The notes beneath the pieces were generated by a model. It did not search any database and had not been told where the DNA came from. It worked only from the letters and a program-made list of their open reading frames with translations. 64,000 bases of DNA from positions 1,488,001-1,552,000 of the forward strand of contig NZ_FIZX01000001.1 of NCBI RefSeq assembly GCF_900055185.1, read 5' to 3'. Positions 1-9,235 of the stretch are shown here, in pieces. The stretch is from Grimontia celer. Its GTDB lineage: Bacteria; Pseudomonadota; Gammaproteobacteria; Enterobacterales; Vibrionaceae. The number at the start of each line of letters is the position of its first letter. Position 1 is the stretch's first letter. The translations under genes and the position numbers were made by a program.

Positions 1-1569
1 AGCTTGTTTGGCGTGCGGATGGATTCTGCCATCGAAATTTCGGTTACCGGAAAGCACCGCTGTCGCGTACAAGTCGCGCTCGATAATTTCCTGTTCGATA
101 ACCGGATCCAAAGCGCCGCTCATACCGTTGCAGGTGGTACAGGCATAAGCAACAATGCCGAAGCCCAGTTGTTCCAGCTCAGACAGCAGCCCCGCCTCTT
201 CCAGATACAGCTTCGCGACTTTGGAACCTGGCGCGAAGGAGGTTTTCACCCAAGGCTGTCGAACCAACCCAAGCTCATTCGCTTTTTTCGCTACGAGACC
301 AGCGGCAACTACGTTGCGCGGGTTACTGGTATTGGTGCAGGAAGTGATAGCAGCGATGATGACAGCGCCATCCGGCATGCTCCCTTCTGAATCTGCTGAC
401 ACCCGTGCTGACGCAATACCGCGCTCAGCAAGTTCACTGGTCGGCAAACGGCGATGCGGGTTTGAAGGGCCTGCCATGTTACGAGTCACACTGGACAGGT
501 CGAACTCCAGCACACGCTCATATTGGGCACTTTCAAGATCGTCCGCCCACAAGCCAACGGTTTTGGCGTAGGTTTCCACCAAGGCGACTTGCTCTGCTTC
601 GCGGCCTGTCAGCTTGAGGTAGTTGATAGTCTGCTCATCGATATAGAACATCGCGGCGGTCGCACCGTATTCCGGCGTCATGTTGGAGATGGTCGCCCTA
701 TCACCAATGGTCAGTGCATGTGCGCCTTCGCCATAGAATTCCAAGTAGCTCGACACCACGCGCTCGTTACGAAGAAACTCGGTGAGTGCCAGCACGATGT
801 CTGTGGCAGTAATGCCTTCCTGACGTTGACCCACCAATTTCACACCAACGATGTCCGGCAGTCGCATCATGGAAGGTCGACCAAGCATCACAGTTTCGGC
901 TTCAAGGCCGCCGACGCCAATGGCTATCACGCCCAATGCATCAACATGTGGGGTATGGCTATCAGTGCCGACACAGGTATCGGGGAAAGCGACGCCTTGT
1001 TGGCTCTGGATAACCGGCGACATCTTTTCCAAATTGATTTGGTGCATGATGCCGTTGCCCGCAGGGATTACGCTGACGTTTTTAAAAGCGGTTTTACACC
1101 ATTCAATAAAGTGGAAGCGGTCTTCATTGCGACGCTCTTCGATTGCGCGGTTCTTTTCAAAGGCATCGGGTTCAAAGCCCGCATGTTCCACCGCCAGTGA
1201 ATGGTCGACGATCAACTGGGTTTCCACCACGGGATTAACGCGTGAAGGGTCGCCGCCTTGGTCTGCAATGGCGTCGCGAAGACCTGCTAAGTCCACTAAT
1301 GCGGTTTGACCAAGAATGTCGTGACACACAACGCGCGCGGGATACCAAGGAAAATCCAATTCCTTTTTGCCTTCCACAATTTGGGTCAGGCAGGCTTGTA
1401 AATCCGCCGGATTACAGCGGCGTACAAGTTGCTCAGCCAGCACTCGCGAGGTGTACGGCAAGGTGTCGTAAGCGTTCGGCTTGATGTCATTAACCGCTGC
1501 TCGAACGTCGAAATAGTCGAGTCCGGTTTGCGCGAGCGGCCTTCGGTATTGGGTATTGTTTTGCGTCAT
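1..1569 (-). CDS. acnD: 2-methylcitrate dehydratase, Fe/S-dependent (AcnD), 3' end outside window
   Basis: The frame is open from an ATG at 1569 to the window edge, giving the first 523 residues of a protein that is usually about 860 long. It begins MTQNNTQYRRP and continues in the manner of aconitase-family AcnD. The three iron-sulfur cysteines are visible: Cys411 in an SCTNTSNPRN motif and Cys477/Cys480 in ACTTC. AcnD dehydrates 2-methylcitrate to 2-methyl-aconitate in the propionyl-CoA (2-methylcitrate) cycle; in other genomes it works with PrpF, which would lie beyond the window. The start is supported by an AGGGAAC ribosome-binding site. It follows prpC by 23 bases, so it is the distal gene of the same operon. 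AcnD rather than general aconitase is inferred mainly from the operon. Confidence 0.93.
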   Translation of the reverse strand, partial: MTQNNTQYRRPLAQTGLDYFDVRAAVNDIKPNAYDTLPYTSRVLAEQLVRRCNPADLQACLTQIVEGKKELDFPWYPARVVCHDILGQTALVDLAGLRDAIADQGGDPSRVNPVVETQLIVDHSLAVEHAGFEPDAFEKNRAIEERRNEDRFHFIEWCKTAFKNVSVIPAGNGIMHQINLEKMSPVIQSQQGVAFPDTCVGTDSHTPHVDALGVIAIGVGGLEAETVMLGRPSMMRLPDIVGVKLVGQRQEGITATDIVLALTEFLRNERVVSSYLEFYGEGAHALTIGDRATISNMTPEYGATAAMFYIDEQTINYLKLTGREAEQVALVETYAKTVGLWADDLESAQYERVLEFDLSSVTRNMAGPSNPHRRLPTSELAERGIASARVSADSEGSMPDGAVIIAAITSCTNTSNPRNVVAAGLVAKKANELGLVRQPWVKTSFAPGSKVAKLYLEEAGLLSELEQLGFGIVAYACTTCNGMSGALDPVIEQEIIERDLYATAVLSGNRNFDGRIHPHAKQA

Positions 1570-1592
1570 CGTCTGTTCCCTATTTCCGCCTG

Positions 1593-2720
1593 TTAGCGCT
1601 GCTCAATCGGCAACCAATCTCGGGATTCTGGCCCGGTGTAATCGGCGCTTGGACGGATAATGCGGTTGTTTTCACGCTGCTCAAATACGTGTGCCGCCCA
1701 GCCTGTTAAACGGCTCATCACAAAAATCGGCGTAAATAACTTGGTGGGAATATCCATAAAGTGATAAGCAGAGGCATGGAAGAAATCCGCATTACAGAAC
1801 AAGCCTTTCTCGCGCTTCATGACGGCTTCAACACGTTCTGATACGGCATAAAGGTGGGTATCGCCGACCGCTTCAGAAAGTTCTTCCGACCAGCGTTTGA
1901 TCACCGCATTGCGCGGGTCACTTTCACGGTAAATCGCATGACCGAAGCCCATGATTTTGTCTTTATTTTCCAGCATGCGCAGGATGTTCTGCTCAGCTTC
2001 ATCGGGCGTTTGCCAGTTTTCAATCATCTCCATGGCCGCCTCGTTTGCCCCGCCATGCAAAGGACCACGCAAGGTGCCGATGGCCGCCGTAATACAGGAG
2101 TGTAGGTCGGACAGCGTTGACGCACACACACGCGCCGCAAAGGTGGAGGCATTGAACTCGTGCTCTGCGTAGAGGATCAGCGAACAATGCATCACTTGCT
2201 TGTGCAGGTTGCTCGGTGCTTTGTCCGTCAGCATTTTCAGGAAGTAACCGCCCGTGCAATCTTCACTGGTGTCTTCGGTATCAATACGCACACCGTCGTG
2301 GCTGAAGCGATACCAGTAACAAATGATGGCGGGGAACAGTGCCAGCATGCGCTCAGTGGCGTTCAACTGTTCAGAGAAATCCTGCTCTTGCTCTAGATTA
2401 CCCAGAACCGAACAGCCAGTGCGCATCACATCCATGGGGTGCGCTGAAGCGGGAATGAGTTCCAAAGCCTGTTTCAGCTCTGGCGGCAAACCGCGCAGAC
2501 TCACCAGACGCGTTTTGTAATCGTCGAGTTCTTTTTGATTGGGCAGATGACCACGCAATAACAGATGCGCGACTTCTTCAAACTGCGCGTTGTTCGCCAG
2601 ATCGGTAATGTCATAGCCACGGTAAGTCAGCCCTGTGCCTGATTTTCCAACAGTACACAGCGCTGTTGACCCTGCACTTTGACCACGTAGCCCTGCTCCA
2701 CTTAGCTCTTTGTTTGGCAT
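1593..2720 (-). CDS. prpC: 2-methylcitrate synthase
   Basis: A 375-residue citrate-synthase-fold protein that condenses propionyl-CoA with oxaloacetate to 2-methylcitrate, the entry step of propionate breakdown in the cytoplasm. The catalytic set is visible: His222 in LHGGAN, His261 in GFGHAIYR and Asp312. The length is that of PrpC, shorter than the roughly 430-residue hexameric citrate synthases. The ATG at 2720 has an AAGGAG site seven bases upstream. It sits between prpB and acnD on the same strand, which settles methylcitrate over citrate synthase. Confidence 0.95.
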   Translation of the reverse strand: MPNKELSGAGLRGQSAGSTALCTVGKSGTGLTYRGYDITDLANNAQFEEVAHLLLRGHLPNQKELDDYKTRLVSLRGLPPELKQALELIPASAHPMDVMRTGCSVLGNLEQEQDFSEQLNATERMLALFPAIICYWYRFSHDGVRIDTEDTSEDCTGGYFLKMLTDKAPSNLHKQVMHCSLILYAEHEFNASTFAARVCASTLSDLHSCITAAIGTLRGPLHGGANEAAMEMIENWQTPDEAEQNILRMLENKDKIMGFGHAIYRESDPRNAVIKRWSEELSEAVGDTHLYAVSERVEAVMKREKGLFCNADFFHASAYHFMDIPTKLFTPIFVMSRLTGWAAHVFEQRENNRIIRPSADYTGPESRDWLPIEQR

Positions 2721-2854
2721 GTTGAACTCCTTTTCAGTTCGCGGTTGCCCTCTGTCGGGGCGTTATTGACGAACGGCTTCACGTATTGGATTTAGTTTTT
2801 GTATTCAAGCGTGAGTCTCAGCAAGCGCTTGTTAACGGGTGTTCTTTTTAATCA

Positions 2855-3754
2855 TCACGATTTGTCTTGTGCGAACAGATCGTCCAGTTTGTTTTCGTAG
2901 TCGTGATAGTTGAGGTAGTCGTAGAGCTCGGCGCGGGTTTGCATTGAATCGACCAAGGCCTCTTGGTTGCCCTCTTCGAGCAGGTGGCGATAGACGTTTT
3001 CCGCCGCTTTGTTCATGGCCCTGAACGCACTCAGCGGGTAAAGCACCATGTCGACGTCCACTGCGGCCAATTCTTCACAGGCATACAATGGGGTTTGACC
3101 GAACTCAGTGATGTTGGCGAGGATGGGCACAGGTTTGCCAATCGCACTGCGAAGCGCGCTTGAGAATTGCTGGTATTGTTCCAGCTTGTTCATCGCTTCC
3201 GGGAAAATCATGTCAGCACCCGCTTCGATACAAGCAATCGCGCGTTCGATGGCGCTGTCCATGCCTTCCACGGCCAATGCATCGGTGCGTGCCATGATGA
3301 CGAACTGATCATCAGTACGGGCATCGACGGCGGCTTTCACGCGGTCGACCATTTCCTGCTGACTAACAATCGCTTTGTTTGGACGATGACCACAGCGTTT
3401 TTGTGCGACCTGATCTTCCATGTGCACCGCTGCTGCGCCTGCTTTCTCCATCGCTTTAATCGTTCGGGCGATATTGAATGCGCCGCCGAATCCGGTATCG
3501 ATATCCACCAGCAGCGGTAAATCACAGGCGTTAGTGATGCGTTCGACATCGACCATCACATCATTCAGCGTGGTGATGCCAAGATCAGGCAGACCGTAAC
3601 TTGCGTTGGCGATACCACCACCAGAGAGGTAAATGGCTTGATGGCCGAGACGTTGTGCCATCATGGCGCAGTAAGGATTGATGGTGCCGACAATTTGCAG
3701 TGGGTTGTTCTGCTCAACGGCTTGTCGGAATTTGGCTCCAGGGGAGAGTGTCAT
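2855..3754 (-). CDS. prpB: 2-methylisocitrate lyase
   Basis: A 299-residue member of the isocitrate lyase/PEP mutase superfamily that splits 2-methylisocitrate into pyruvate and succinate, the last step of the cycle. The KRCGH signature with the catalytic Cys121 is present, as are the metal-site acids in VDIDTG (residues 83-88) and Glu113. The ATG at 3754 is preceded by AAGGACC. It starts 12 bases after the end of the GntR regulator gene, so the two are probably cotranscribed. Confidence 0.95.
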   Translation of the reverse strand: MTLSPGAKFRQAVEQNNPLQIVGTINPYCAMMAQRLGHQAIYLSGGGIANASYGLPDLGITTLNDVMVDVERITNACDLPLLVDIDTGFGGAFNIARTIKAMEKAGAAAVHMEDQVAQKRCGHRPNKAIVSQQEMVDRVKAAVDARTDDQFVIMARTDALAVEGMDSAIERAIACIEAGADMIFPEAMNKLEQYQQFSSALRSAIGKPVPILANITEFGQTPLYACEELAAVDVDMVLYPLSAFRAMNKAAENVYRHLLEEGNQEALVDSMQTRAELYDYLNYHDYENKLDDLFAQDKS

Positions 3755-3766
3755 AGTCAGGTCCTT

Positions 3767-4471
3767 CTAATCTTTTAAGATTTGTTGTTCGATTGCCTTT
3801 CGGCTGCCCGCGATATGGCGACGCATTGCCAGCTCAGCTAACTCCTCGTCACGATTACGGATCGCGTGCAAAATAAACTTGTGCTCTTCTAACGCATGGT
3901 TGGGTCTGGATTGAGTCTTGGGTGATTGGTAGCGGTACATACGGAGCAAGTGATACAGCTCGCCACACAGCAAATTGATCAGCTTTTGATTGCGGCTCGC
4001 CATGATCACCCTGTAGTGAAAATCAAAGTCGCCGTATTGATGGAAGTAAGATGCGCCCTCGACTTCGTCGATATGTCTGGAGTGCTTGGTTAGCAAATCT
4101 TCAATGCCCTGAAGCTCATCCTGCTTGATGTTTCTGGCTGCCAGTCGCGCCGCCATGCCTTCCAACGCTTCACGCACAGCATACAATTCGACGAGTTTCT
4201 CTGGCGTTAAGGTAATGACACGCGCCCCCACATGGGGAATACGTTCAATCAGGCCTAAGCCTTCCAGCCGCATGATGGCTTCGCGCAGCGGCCCACGGCT
4301 GCATTCATAGCGGCGGGCGAGCTCTGGTTCAGAGATTTTACTACCCGACGCGATTTCGCCGGAGACGATGGCCTCGACCAGCAAGGCTGTCAGATTTTCC
4401 GACTTGGTGTTTTCTTTAGATGTGGGACTCACGCTTTCCAGCGTCGCGCTTAATGCGTTGTTTTCGCTCAT
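3767..4471 (-). CDS. GntR family (FadR/FCD type) regulator of the prp operon
   Basis: 234 residues from the ATG at 4471, chosen over an in-frame ATG at 4570 because AAGGA stands nine bases before it and because family proteins start close to the winged helix. The N-terminal helix-turn-helix runs from about residue 20 to 85 (SGEIASGSKISEPELARRY, then SRGPLREAIMRL). The remainder is an all-helical FCD effector domain with Asp/His metal-site candidates. As first gene of the prp operon it is probably its regulator, and two copies of a matching palindrome lie just upstream at 4576 and 4638. The effector, perhaps 2-methylcitrate, is inferred. Confidence 0.88.
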   Translation of the reverse strand: MSENNALSATLESVSPTSKENTKSENLTALLVEAIVSGEIASGSKISEPELARRYECSRGPLREAIMRLEGLGLIERIPHVGARVITLTPEKLVELYAVREALEGMAARLAARNIKQDELQGIEDLLTKHSRHIDEVEGASYFHQYGDFDFHYRVIMASRNQKLINLLCGELYHLLRMYRYQSPKTQSRPNHALEEHKFILHAIRNRDEELAELAMRRHIAGSRKAIEQQILKD

Positions 4472-4575
4472 TGTGTTCCTTGTCCAATGGCTGTGTTGAC
4501 GGTTTTTGTCGTGGTTTCCTCCAACACTTTCATAAGCATTTGTGGAGGAAATTAAGACATGGTCACACACTCAAC

Positions 4576-4587
4576 ATTGTCTACAAT
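4576..4587. promoter_or_regulatory. GntR operator copy 1
   Basis: The 12-mer ATTGTCTACAAT is a palindrome with one central mismatch. It lies about 105 bases upstream of the GntR start codon and matches 11 of 12 bases of the second copy at 4638. Centre-to-centre spacing is 62 bases, about six helical turns, so both sites face the same side of the helix. Confidence 0.7.
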
Positions 4588-4637
4588 TTAATCTTATGGA
4601 CATACTTTAGACACTGAAAAGGGATTAAATCAAGAGG

Positions 4638-4649
4638 ATTGTCGACAAT
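4638..4649. promoter_or_regulatory. GntR operator copy 2
   Basis: A perfect 12-base palindrome, ATTGTCGACAAT, of the form typical for FadR-subfamily GntR proteins. It sits between the prp operon (minus) and the AEC permease gene (plus), so both could be controlled from it. Confidence 0.75.
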
Positions 4650-4821
4650 TAAGACCAAGGTATAAGGTAATCAATAAGGAAGTTAAAGAAGCGTTAAGAA
4701 GTGATAGATTTGTGGGACAGGCAAATGAGATACACAGTCTTGATAGCATGGCTATTGAGTATTCACGCATAAATAGCGTAGATTTTAAGTAACCCCTTCG
4801 CAGTCGAGATGAAGAAGAAAA

Positions 4822-5778
4822 ATGGCTAACATCATGGAGCAATTAGCGTTTTCCCTTTCTCTCGTCGCGCCGATCTTTTTCATTATTTCCCTTGGCTATA
4901 TCTTCAAAAGACTAAAGTGGACGAACGCTAACTTTAATGATGTTGCCTCACGTCTGGTGTTCAATGTCGCACTACCTGCAATGTTGTTTTTAAGTATTGC
5001 CACGGCTGACCATAACTTCTCGCAAGCCACAGAATTTTTGGCTTTTTCCGTTGTCATGACGGTGATTTTTTTCGTGTTTTGTATCGCGTCCACCAAACTG
5101 GCTTTCAAGGGAAACCCAGATCACGGCGTGCTGATACAAGGGAGCTTTCGTGCCAACACGGCCATCATAGGCATCGCTTACGTTGAAAATGCCTATGGCA
5201 GTCAAGGACTGGCACTCGCGGCAATTTATGTCGCGGTGATTACCGTCGTATATAACATTCAAGCGGTGATCTGCTTGTCGCCGCGCTCGGCGGGTTCCAA
5301 GCTGCAGTCCACGAAAACCATATTTATCAATCTGGCCAAGAATCCGCTGATCATCGCGATTGCACTTGGCGTTGTTGTTTCACTGCTGAATATCACTCTC
5401 CCACCCGTGATTGTCGACACGGGCAATTACCTTTCCCGAATCGCACTTCCACTCGCGCTCTTGTGTACGGGCGGCAGCTTGGATTTCCGCATGATGAGAG
5501 AGGAGAAAAAGCCCACCTGGTTTGCAGCTTCTAACAAGCTCATGGTTGCGCCTTTCGCCTTTACCTTGATTGGTTACCTTTATGGATTCAGAGGGCTGGA
5601 ACTTGGGATTCTGTTCTTCATGAACGCCGCACCAGTAGCAGCCGCAAGCTATGCAATGACACAAGCCGCCGGAGCCAATACCACATTGAGCGCCAATATC
5701 ATCGGGCTTACTACCTTGTTTTCCAGCGTGACGGTTTGTGTGGGGTCATTGGTGTTGAAAGTACTGGGGTTGATCTAG
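4822..5778 (+). CDS. AEC family transporter (auxin/malonate efflux carrier type)
   Basis: A 318-residue, strongly hydrophobic protein with about ten predicted membrane segments in two five-helix halves, the architecture of the AEC (PIN-like) family of carriers for organic acids. The ATG at 4822 has an AAGAAGAAAA stretch upstream rather than a strong ribosome-binding site. It is divergent from the prp operon and shares the interval with the two GntR operators, so a role in moving propionate, a C4 acid or a methylcitrate intermediate is plausible. The substrate cannot be read from the sequence. Confidence 0.82.
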   Translation: MANIMEQLAFSLSLVAPIFFIISLGYIFKRLKWTNANFNDVASRLVFNVALPAMLFLSIATADHNFSQATEFLAFSVVMTVIFFVFCIASTKLAFKGNPDHGVLIQGSFRANTAIIGIAYVENAYGSQGLALAAIYVAVITVVYNIQAVICLSPRSAGSKLQSTKTIFINLAKNPLIIAIALGVVVSLLNITLPPVIVDTGNYLSRIALPLALLCTGGSLDFRMMREEKKPTWFAASNKLMVAPFAFTLIGYLYGFRGLELGILFFMNAAPVAAASYAMTQAAGANTTLSANIIGLTTLFSSVTVCVGSLVLKVLGLI

Positions 5779-5834
5779 TGCTAAACCATCCTGCGACTCT
5801 TTGCTTTTTCGGAAAGTTAATACAGAAAAACGAA

Positions 5835-5860
5835 GAAAGCCGCTTCTAACAGCGGCTTTC
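5835..5860. terminator. Bidirectional terminator hairpin
   Basis: Perfect 10-base arms GAAAGCCGCT / AGCGGCTTTC around a six-base loop, between the convergent AEC carrier and reductase genes. Confidence 0.8.
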
Positions 5861-5881
5861 TATTTCCCATTGTTCAGAAAA

Positions 5882-7165
5882 TTACAAAGCGCCCCGAAAA
5901 TCAAACAACTCATAATGGGTGTTGTTCTTCGGCATGCCGAGTTGCTCTAGCCCTTCCTGCATTGTCTTTCTGACTTCAGGGTTACCGCAGAAGTAGAGCG
6001 AAACATCACCGATATCACCATTAATATCTTCGGCAATTTTTTCTGGCGTTAAACGCCCTTGTTCTGAATAGACAATGTTTAGATTGACCGTTGGCAAGCC
6101 TTCGACTAATTCACCAAGCTCTTTTGCAAATATGGCAGCTTCTTCGTTCTTCACCAAATAATAAAGAGTGACTGATGGGTGCTGTTTGTTTTGGCTGTTG
6201 AGCGATTGCAGCCAGGCGATAAATGGGGTGATGCCGATGCCTGAACCAATCCAGATTTGCTCTTTCGCTTTCATATCCAAGCGGAAGCGCCCGTATGGCA
6301 TATCCAGTCGAATCATCTGGCCGTTTTCCAAATGCTCATAAAGCGTTTTGGTGTAGTCACCCAATGCTGCAATCGAGAAGCTTGGCTTACCGCCATGTTC
6401 GCTACTTGCGATGGTGTACGGATGCGGCTCGCTTTTGATGTTGTCGTTATGGAGGACTGAGACAAAGGCGAATTGCCCGGCTTCCCACTTCGGCTTGCCC
6501 TGCAAAGGCTTGGTATCAAAACTGACGATACCATTTTGCTTTTTCACGTTTTCAACTTTGGCGATGTAGTGCTTACTGGTGTCCTTTCCAAAGGCATAGT
6601 AGTACCAAGCCCAAACACCAATAACTGCCGTCAGGTTCATGGCGATTCCCGCTGGTGAGAACAGCTGGAAAGGTCTGACAGCAAAAAGATAGTGGAAGAC
6701 GGAGATGAAGAAAACCAATCCCATCAAGCGATGGCTCCACTTCCATAAGTGGTAAGGCAGCATGCGCATAAAGCTGATCACTACCAAGACCAGCAGCAGC
6801 CAAGTTGCCCATTCTCCGGTGTCGGAGCCAATCTCAATCAGACTTGTTTCTTCACGAGCGACTTCAGATTGTGGCACTAACCACCAATGCATAAAGATAG
6901 AAAAAACCGACCAAATACCCGCCCATCGGTGCGCTTTGTAAACCCTGTCCAAACCACCAAAGATAGATTCCAAAATTTCCATGCGCGTCGAAAGCAGAAA
7001 AGCCAATGCCATTCCCACCAAAGCGTTGGCAGCAAAAAAGGCTGCAATCCAGCGTTGAAGCGTTAATTCTTCCGGCAACAAACTGCCTATGCCGATGAAG
7101 CTAAGTATTACTACGCCGGCAACTAAGATGTTTTTCCGGTTATCCAGTGCGAATTTCAATTTCAA
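5882..7165 (-). CDS. Membrane flavocytochrome-like ferredoxin/ferric reductase
   Basis: 427 residues. The N-terminal half (about residues 10-205) has six hydrophobic helices of the ferric-reductase-like transmembrane domain, with histidines suited to haem binding (HRWAG, MHWW, HLWKWSH, HYLF). The C-terminal half is a ferredoxin-NADP reductase module: FAD motif HPYTIAS, nucleotide site GSGIGITPF, and a terminal YELFDF. Such proteins pass electrons from cytoplasmic NAD(P)H through FAD and haem across the inner membrane. The electron acceptor is unknown. It is the last gene of a same-strand run that includes a VTT membrane protein, a DUF2141 protein and an SDR. Confidence 0.82.
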   Translation of the reverse strand: MKLKFALDNRKNILVAGVVILSFIGIGSLLPEELTLQRWIAAFFAANALVGMALAFLLSTRMEILESIFGGLDRVYKAHRWAGIWSVFSIFMHWWLVPQSEVAREETSLIEIGSDTGEWATWLLLVLVVISFMRMLPYHLWKWSHRLMGLVFFISVFHYLFAVRPFQLFSPAGIAMNLTAVIGVWAWYYYAFGKDTSKHYIAKVENVKKQNGIVSFDTKPLQGKPKWEAGQFAFVSVLHNDNIKSEPHPYTIASSEHGGKPSFSIAALGDYTKTLYEHLENGQMIRLDMPYGRFRLDMKAKEQIWIGSGIGITPFIAWLQSLNSQNKQHPSVTLYYLVKNEEAAIFAKELGELVEGLPTVNLNIVYSEQGRLTPEKIAEDINGDIGDVSLYFCGNPEVRKTMQEGLEQLGMPKNNTHYELFDFRGAL

Positions 7166-7296
7166 AAGACTTGCCTGTCGTGTGTATAAAATTGGTTTGA
7201 ATTAGAAAGGCTTCCTCTTGTGAAATATAGTGCTTCGAATGTCGAATTGTTGTGAAATCTAACTATCGAAACACTGTTTTTAATCCTCTTTCTCGG

Positions 7297-7962
7297 CTAG
7301 TCCGCGCGAATAGGTCGTTTCAACGAAAAGCGTCTGAGTAGTCCCCATCCAATCCAGAAGAATACCGAAAGTGCAATCGCGGTGAGAATGGCCGGTTTTG
7401 GGTTTTCCAGACTGCTGATGGAACCCGCATACGCAGCGATAAAGGTATACGGCAGGTTAACTGTGCACCAAGCCAGTAGGAAAGTTGTGAATTTCATGCG
7501 GCTGATACCTGACATACATGCTGTGACTTCTGGCAGAATCGGCATGGCGCGGGAAAGTAAAATCATTAACACACCATGCTGACGGAAGTGACCGCGTAAC
7601 TCAGCACGCTGTTTCTCATCTTTCACGACGACATTGACCAACTTATCTCCAAACTTCGCACTCAAGACATACCCGGCAATTCCCGCCAGCAAAGTACCCG
7701 TGAAAGCCGCTAAGGCGCCAACATACGCCCCTGCGAAATAGCCGCCGAGAATCATGATGGAAAGCGTGGGTACCGCGATGAACAAATCCAAAAACAACAA
7801 TGAAACGACAATAATGGCAACAGTCAGTGCACTCAGTGATTGTGCTTGCTCGAACCACAACTGAATCTGGTCTACCGTTAGCCAGCCCATCGCATTCACC
7901 GCAATAAAGGTCGATGCAAAAAACAGGGCCATGATGCCCATGAGTTTGAAAAGTGAAGACAT
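7297..7962 (-). CDS. TVP38/TMEM64 (VTT domain) inner-membrane protein
   Basis: 221 residues with about five or six membrane helices and the VTT/DedA-like core (GGYFAGAYVGALAAFTGTLLAGIAGY, then RAMPILPEVTACMSGISRM). Family members are linked to lipid scrambling or membrane homeostasis, but no activity can be assigned here. The start lies nine bases downstream of the stop of the preceding DUF2141 gene, indicating cotranscription. Confidence 0.82.
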   Translation of the reverse strand: MSSLFKLMGIMALFFASTFIAVNAMGWLTVDQIQLWFEQAQSLSALTVAIIVVSLLFLDLFIAVPTLSIMILGGYFAGAYVGALAAFTGTLLAGIAGYVLSAKFGDKLVNVVVKDEKQRAELRGHFRQHGVLMILLSRAMPILPEVTACMSGISRMKFTTFLLAWCTVNLPYTFIAAYAGSISSLENPKPAILTAIALSVFFWIGWGLLRRFSLKRPIRAD

Positions 7963-7971
7963 AAATCCTCC

Positions 7972-8409
7972 TTACGGATAGCGGATAGTGATTTCGTGGG
8001 GAGAAGTGATGCTTGTGGCTTCAAGCTGTGCACTGGAAAAACTTGGCGCTTTGAATGTGATTCGCGCACCGTTGGAGAAACCCAACCCTTCGTTGGGCCA
8101 GATACCCGTCCAGTTTTTGGTGACTTTCCCGTCCTCGTCTTCGTCGTGCAGAACTTTAACGGCAAACTGTGCTGGCACGTTTTCGAAGGTGACGTTCCGC
8201 TCTGTTTTGTCGGCGGTGTAACTTAAGATCCTTAGCGCTTTGTCATGCTTCTTAGGAAAGCCCTCTTCAGCAAATAACATCACCAGTACATTTCCTGGCT
8301 TTGTTGTATCAATCCCCTTCACAACGATGTCTACGCGGTTTTCTGTCGCCGTTGCAGTCATTGAAATCACTCCCCAAATAAATCCCAGCCAACTGTGTTT
8401 AGTGGCCAT
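7972..8409 (-). CDS. DUF2141 family secreted protein
   Basis: 145 residues. The first 22 form a short hydrophobic leader (HSWLGFIWGVISMTATA) that looks like a signal peptide, so the product is probably periplasmic. The rest is a beta-rich domain with the DUF2141 pattern (GNVLVMLF near the front, AVKVLHDEDEDGKV in the middle, GLGFSNGA near the end). The ATG abuts the stop codon of the SDR gene, so translation is probably coupled. Function is not known for the family. Confidence 0.8.
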   Translation of the reverse strand: MATKHSWLGFIWGVISMTATATENRVDIVVKGIDTTKPGNVLVMLFAEEGFPKKHDKALRILSYTADKTERNVTFENVPAQFAVKVLHDEDEDGKVTKNWTGIWPNEGLGFSNGARITFKAPSFSSAQLEATSITSPHEITIRYP

Positions 8410-9141
8410 TTAAGACGCCTTTAATAATTTGCGTGCAGCGAAAGGTGCCAAGGCATTCAGCACCCGTAAAAAACGGGTCGCACCAATGTCGAAGTCGTCC
8501 TCGCCTTTTTCGATACCAGCGATAATTTCAGCAGCAGCTGCATCCGATGAGATTTTGTTCTTGCCCCTGCCTTTAGTCATTGCGGTATCGACCAGAGGCA
8601 AAAAAGCCTGTTGTACGCCAACAACAGAGCCTTCCAGTTGATAGCGCAAACTCTGGGAGAAAATGTTGAGTGCGCCTTTCGTTGCGCAATAGACCGCAGA
8701 AGATGCCTTTGGAACTAATCCAAGTGCAGAATTAATGTTGATAACGCGAGACGATTCCGATGCAAGAAGCGCAGGCAACAGGCCATGAATTAGCGCGCAA
8801 ACAGAGGTGAAGTTGGTATCGACTTCCTTTTTCACCGTGTCGAATGTGAACGCCTCATCAGTGAATTTCGGCATAAACTGAGCCGCAGCGTTATTGATGA
8901 GCAAATCTATTTCGGTTTTCGCGGAGGCAATAGATTGGGCGATGAGATGAACCTGATTCACATCCGCCAAATCAACCTGAAAAGTGATGATGGAAGGCCA
9001 TTGTTTCTTCAATGTGCTGAGTTTCTCTGCATCCCGCCCAAGCACTATCAGTTGGTTATCGCCGACGAGTTGTTCAACTAACTGGCGGCCAATGCCGGAC
9101 GTCCCACCAGTCAGCACAATGGTTTTATTGAGTAGTTTCAT
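8410..9141 (-). CDS. Short-chain dehydrogenase/reductase
   Basis: 243 residues with the classical SDR elements: cofactor loop TGGTSGIGR (residues 12-20), NNAA, a serine in NINSALG and the YCATKG active site with catalytic Tyr and Lys. It is a cytoplasmic NAD(P)(H) oxidoreductase; the substrate cannot be inferred. The ribosome-binding sequence lies inside an inverted repeat just upstream (9143-9174). Confidence 0.88.
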   Translation of the reverse strand: MKLLNKTIVLTGGTSGIGRQLVEQLVGDNQLIVLGRDAEKLSTLKKQWPSIITFQVDLADVNQVHLIAQSIASAKTEIDLLINNAAAQFMPKFTDEAFTFDTVKKEVDTNFTSVCALIHGLLPALLASESSRVININSALGLVPKASSAVYCATKGALNIFSQSLRYQLEGSVVGVQQAFLPLVDTAMTKGRGKNKISSDAAAAEIIAGIEKGEDDFDIGATRFLRVLNALAPFAARKLLKAS

Positions 9142-9142
9142 C

Positions 9143-9174
9143 CTGACTCCCTTTTTAGATAGTTCGGGAGTCAG
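9143..9174 (-). promoter_or_regulatory. Hairpin that buries the ribosome-binding site of the SDR gene
   Basis: Nine-base arms CTGACTCCC / GGGAGTCAG, perfectly complementary, with a 14-base loop. In the mRNA the 3' arm contains the AGGGAG ribosome-binding site and ends one base before the ATG, so folding would block translation. It could equally be a protein operator in DNA. Confidence 0.5.
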
Positions 9175-9235
9175 CTTATTGGGAAGAGGCGGCTAACACT
9201 TTAACAAGAGTTAAAACCACCAAATTTCTTCTTTT

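Noticed and set aside
523-1200. Long plus-strand open frame opposite acnD
   Set aside because: It is antisense to the conserved aconitase frame and has no recognisable motif.
4510-4570. Longer GntR product starting at 4570
   Set aside because: The extra 33 residues do not look like the family, and the ATG at 4471 has a proper ribosome-binding site.
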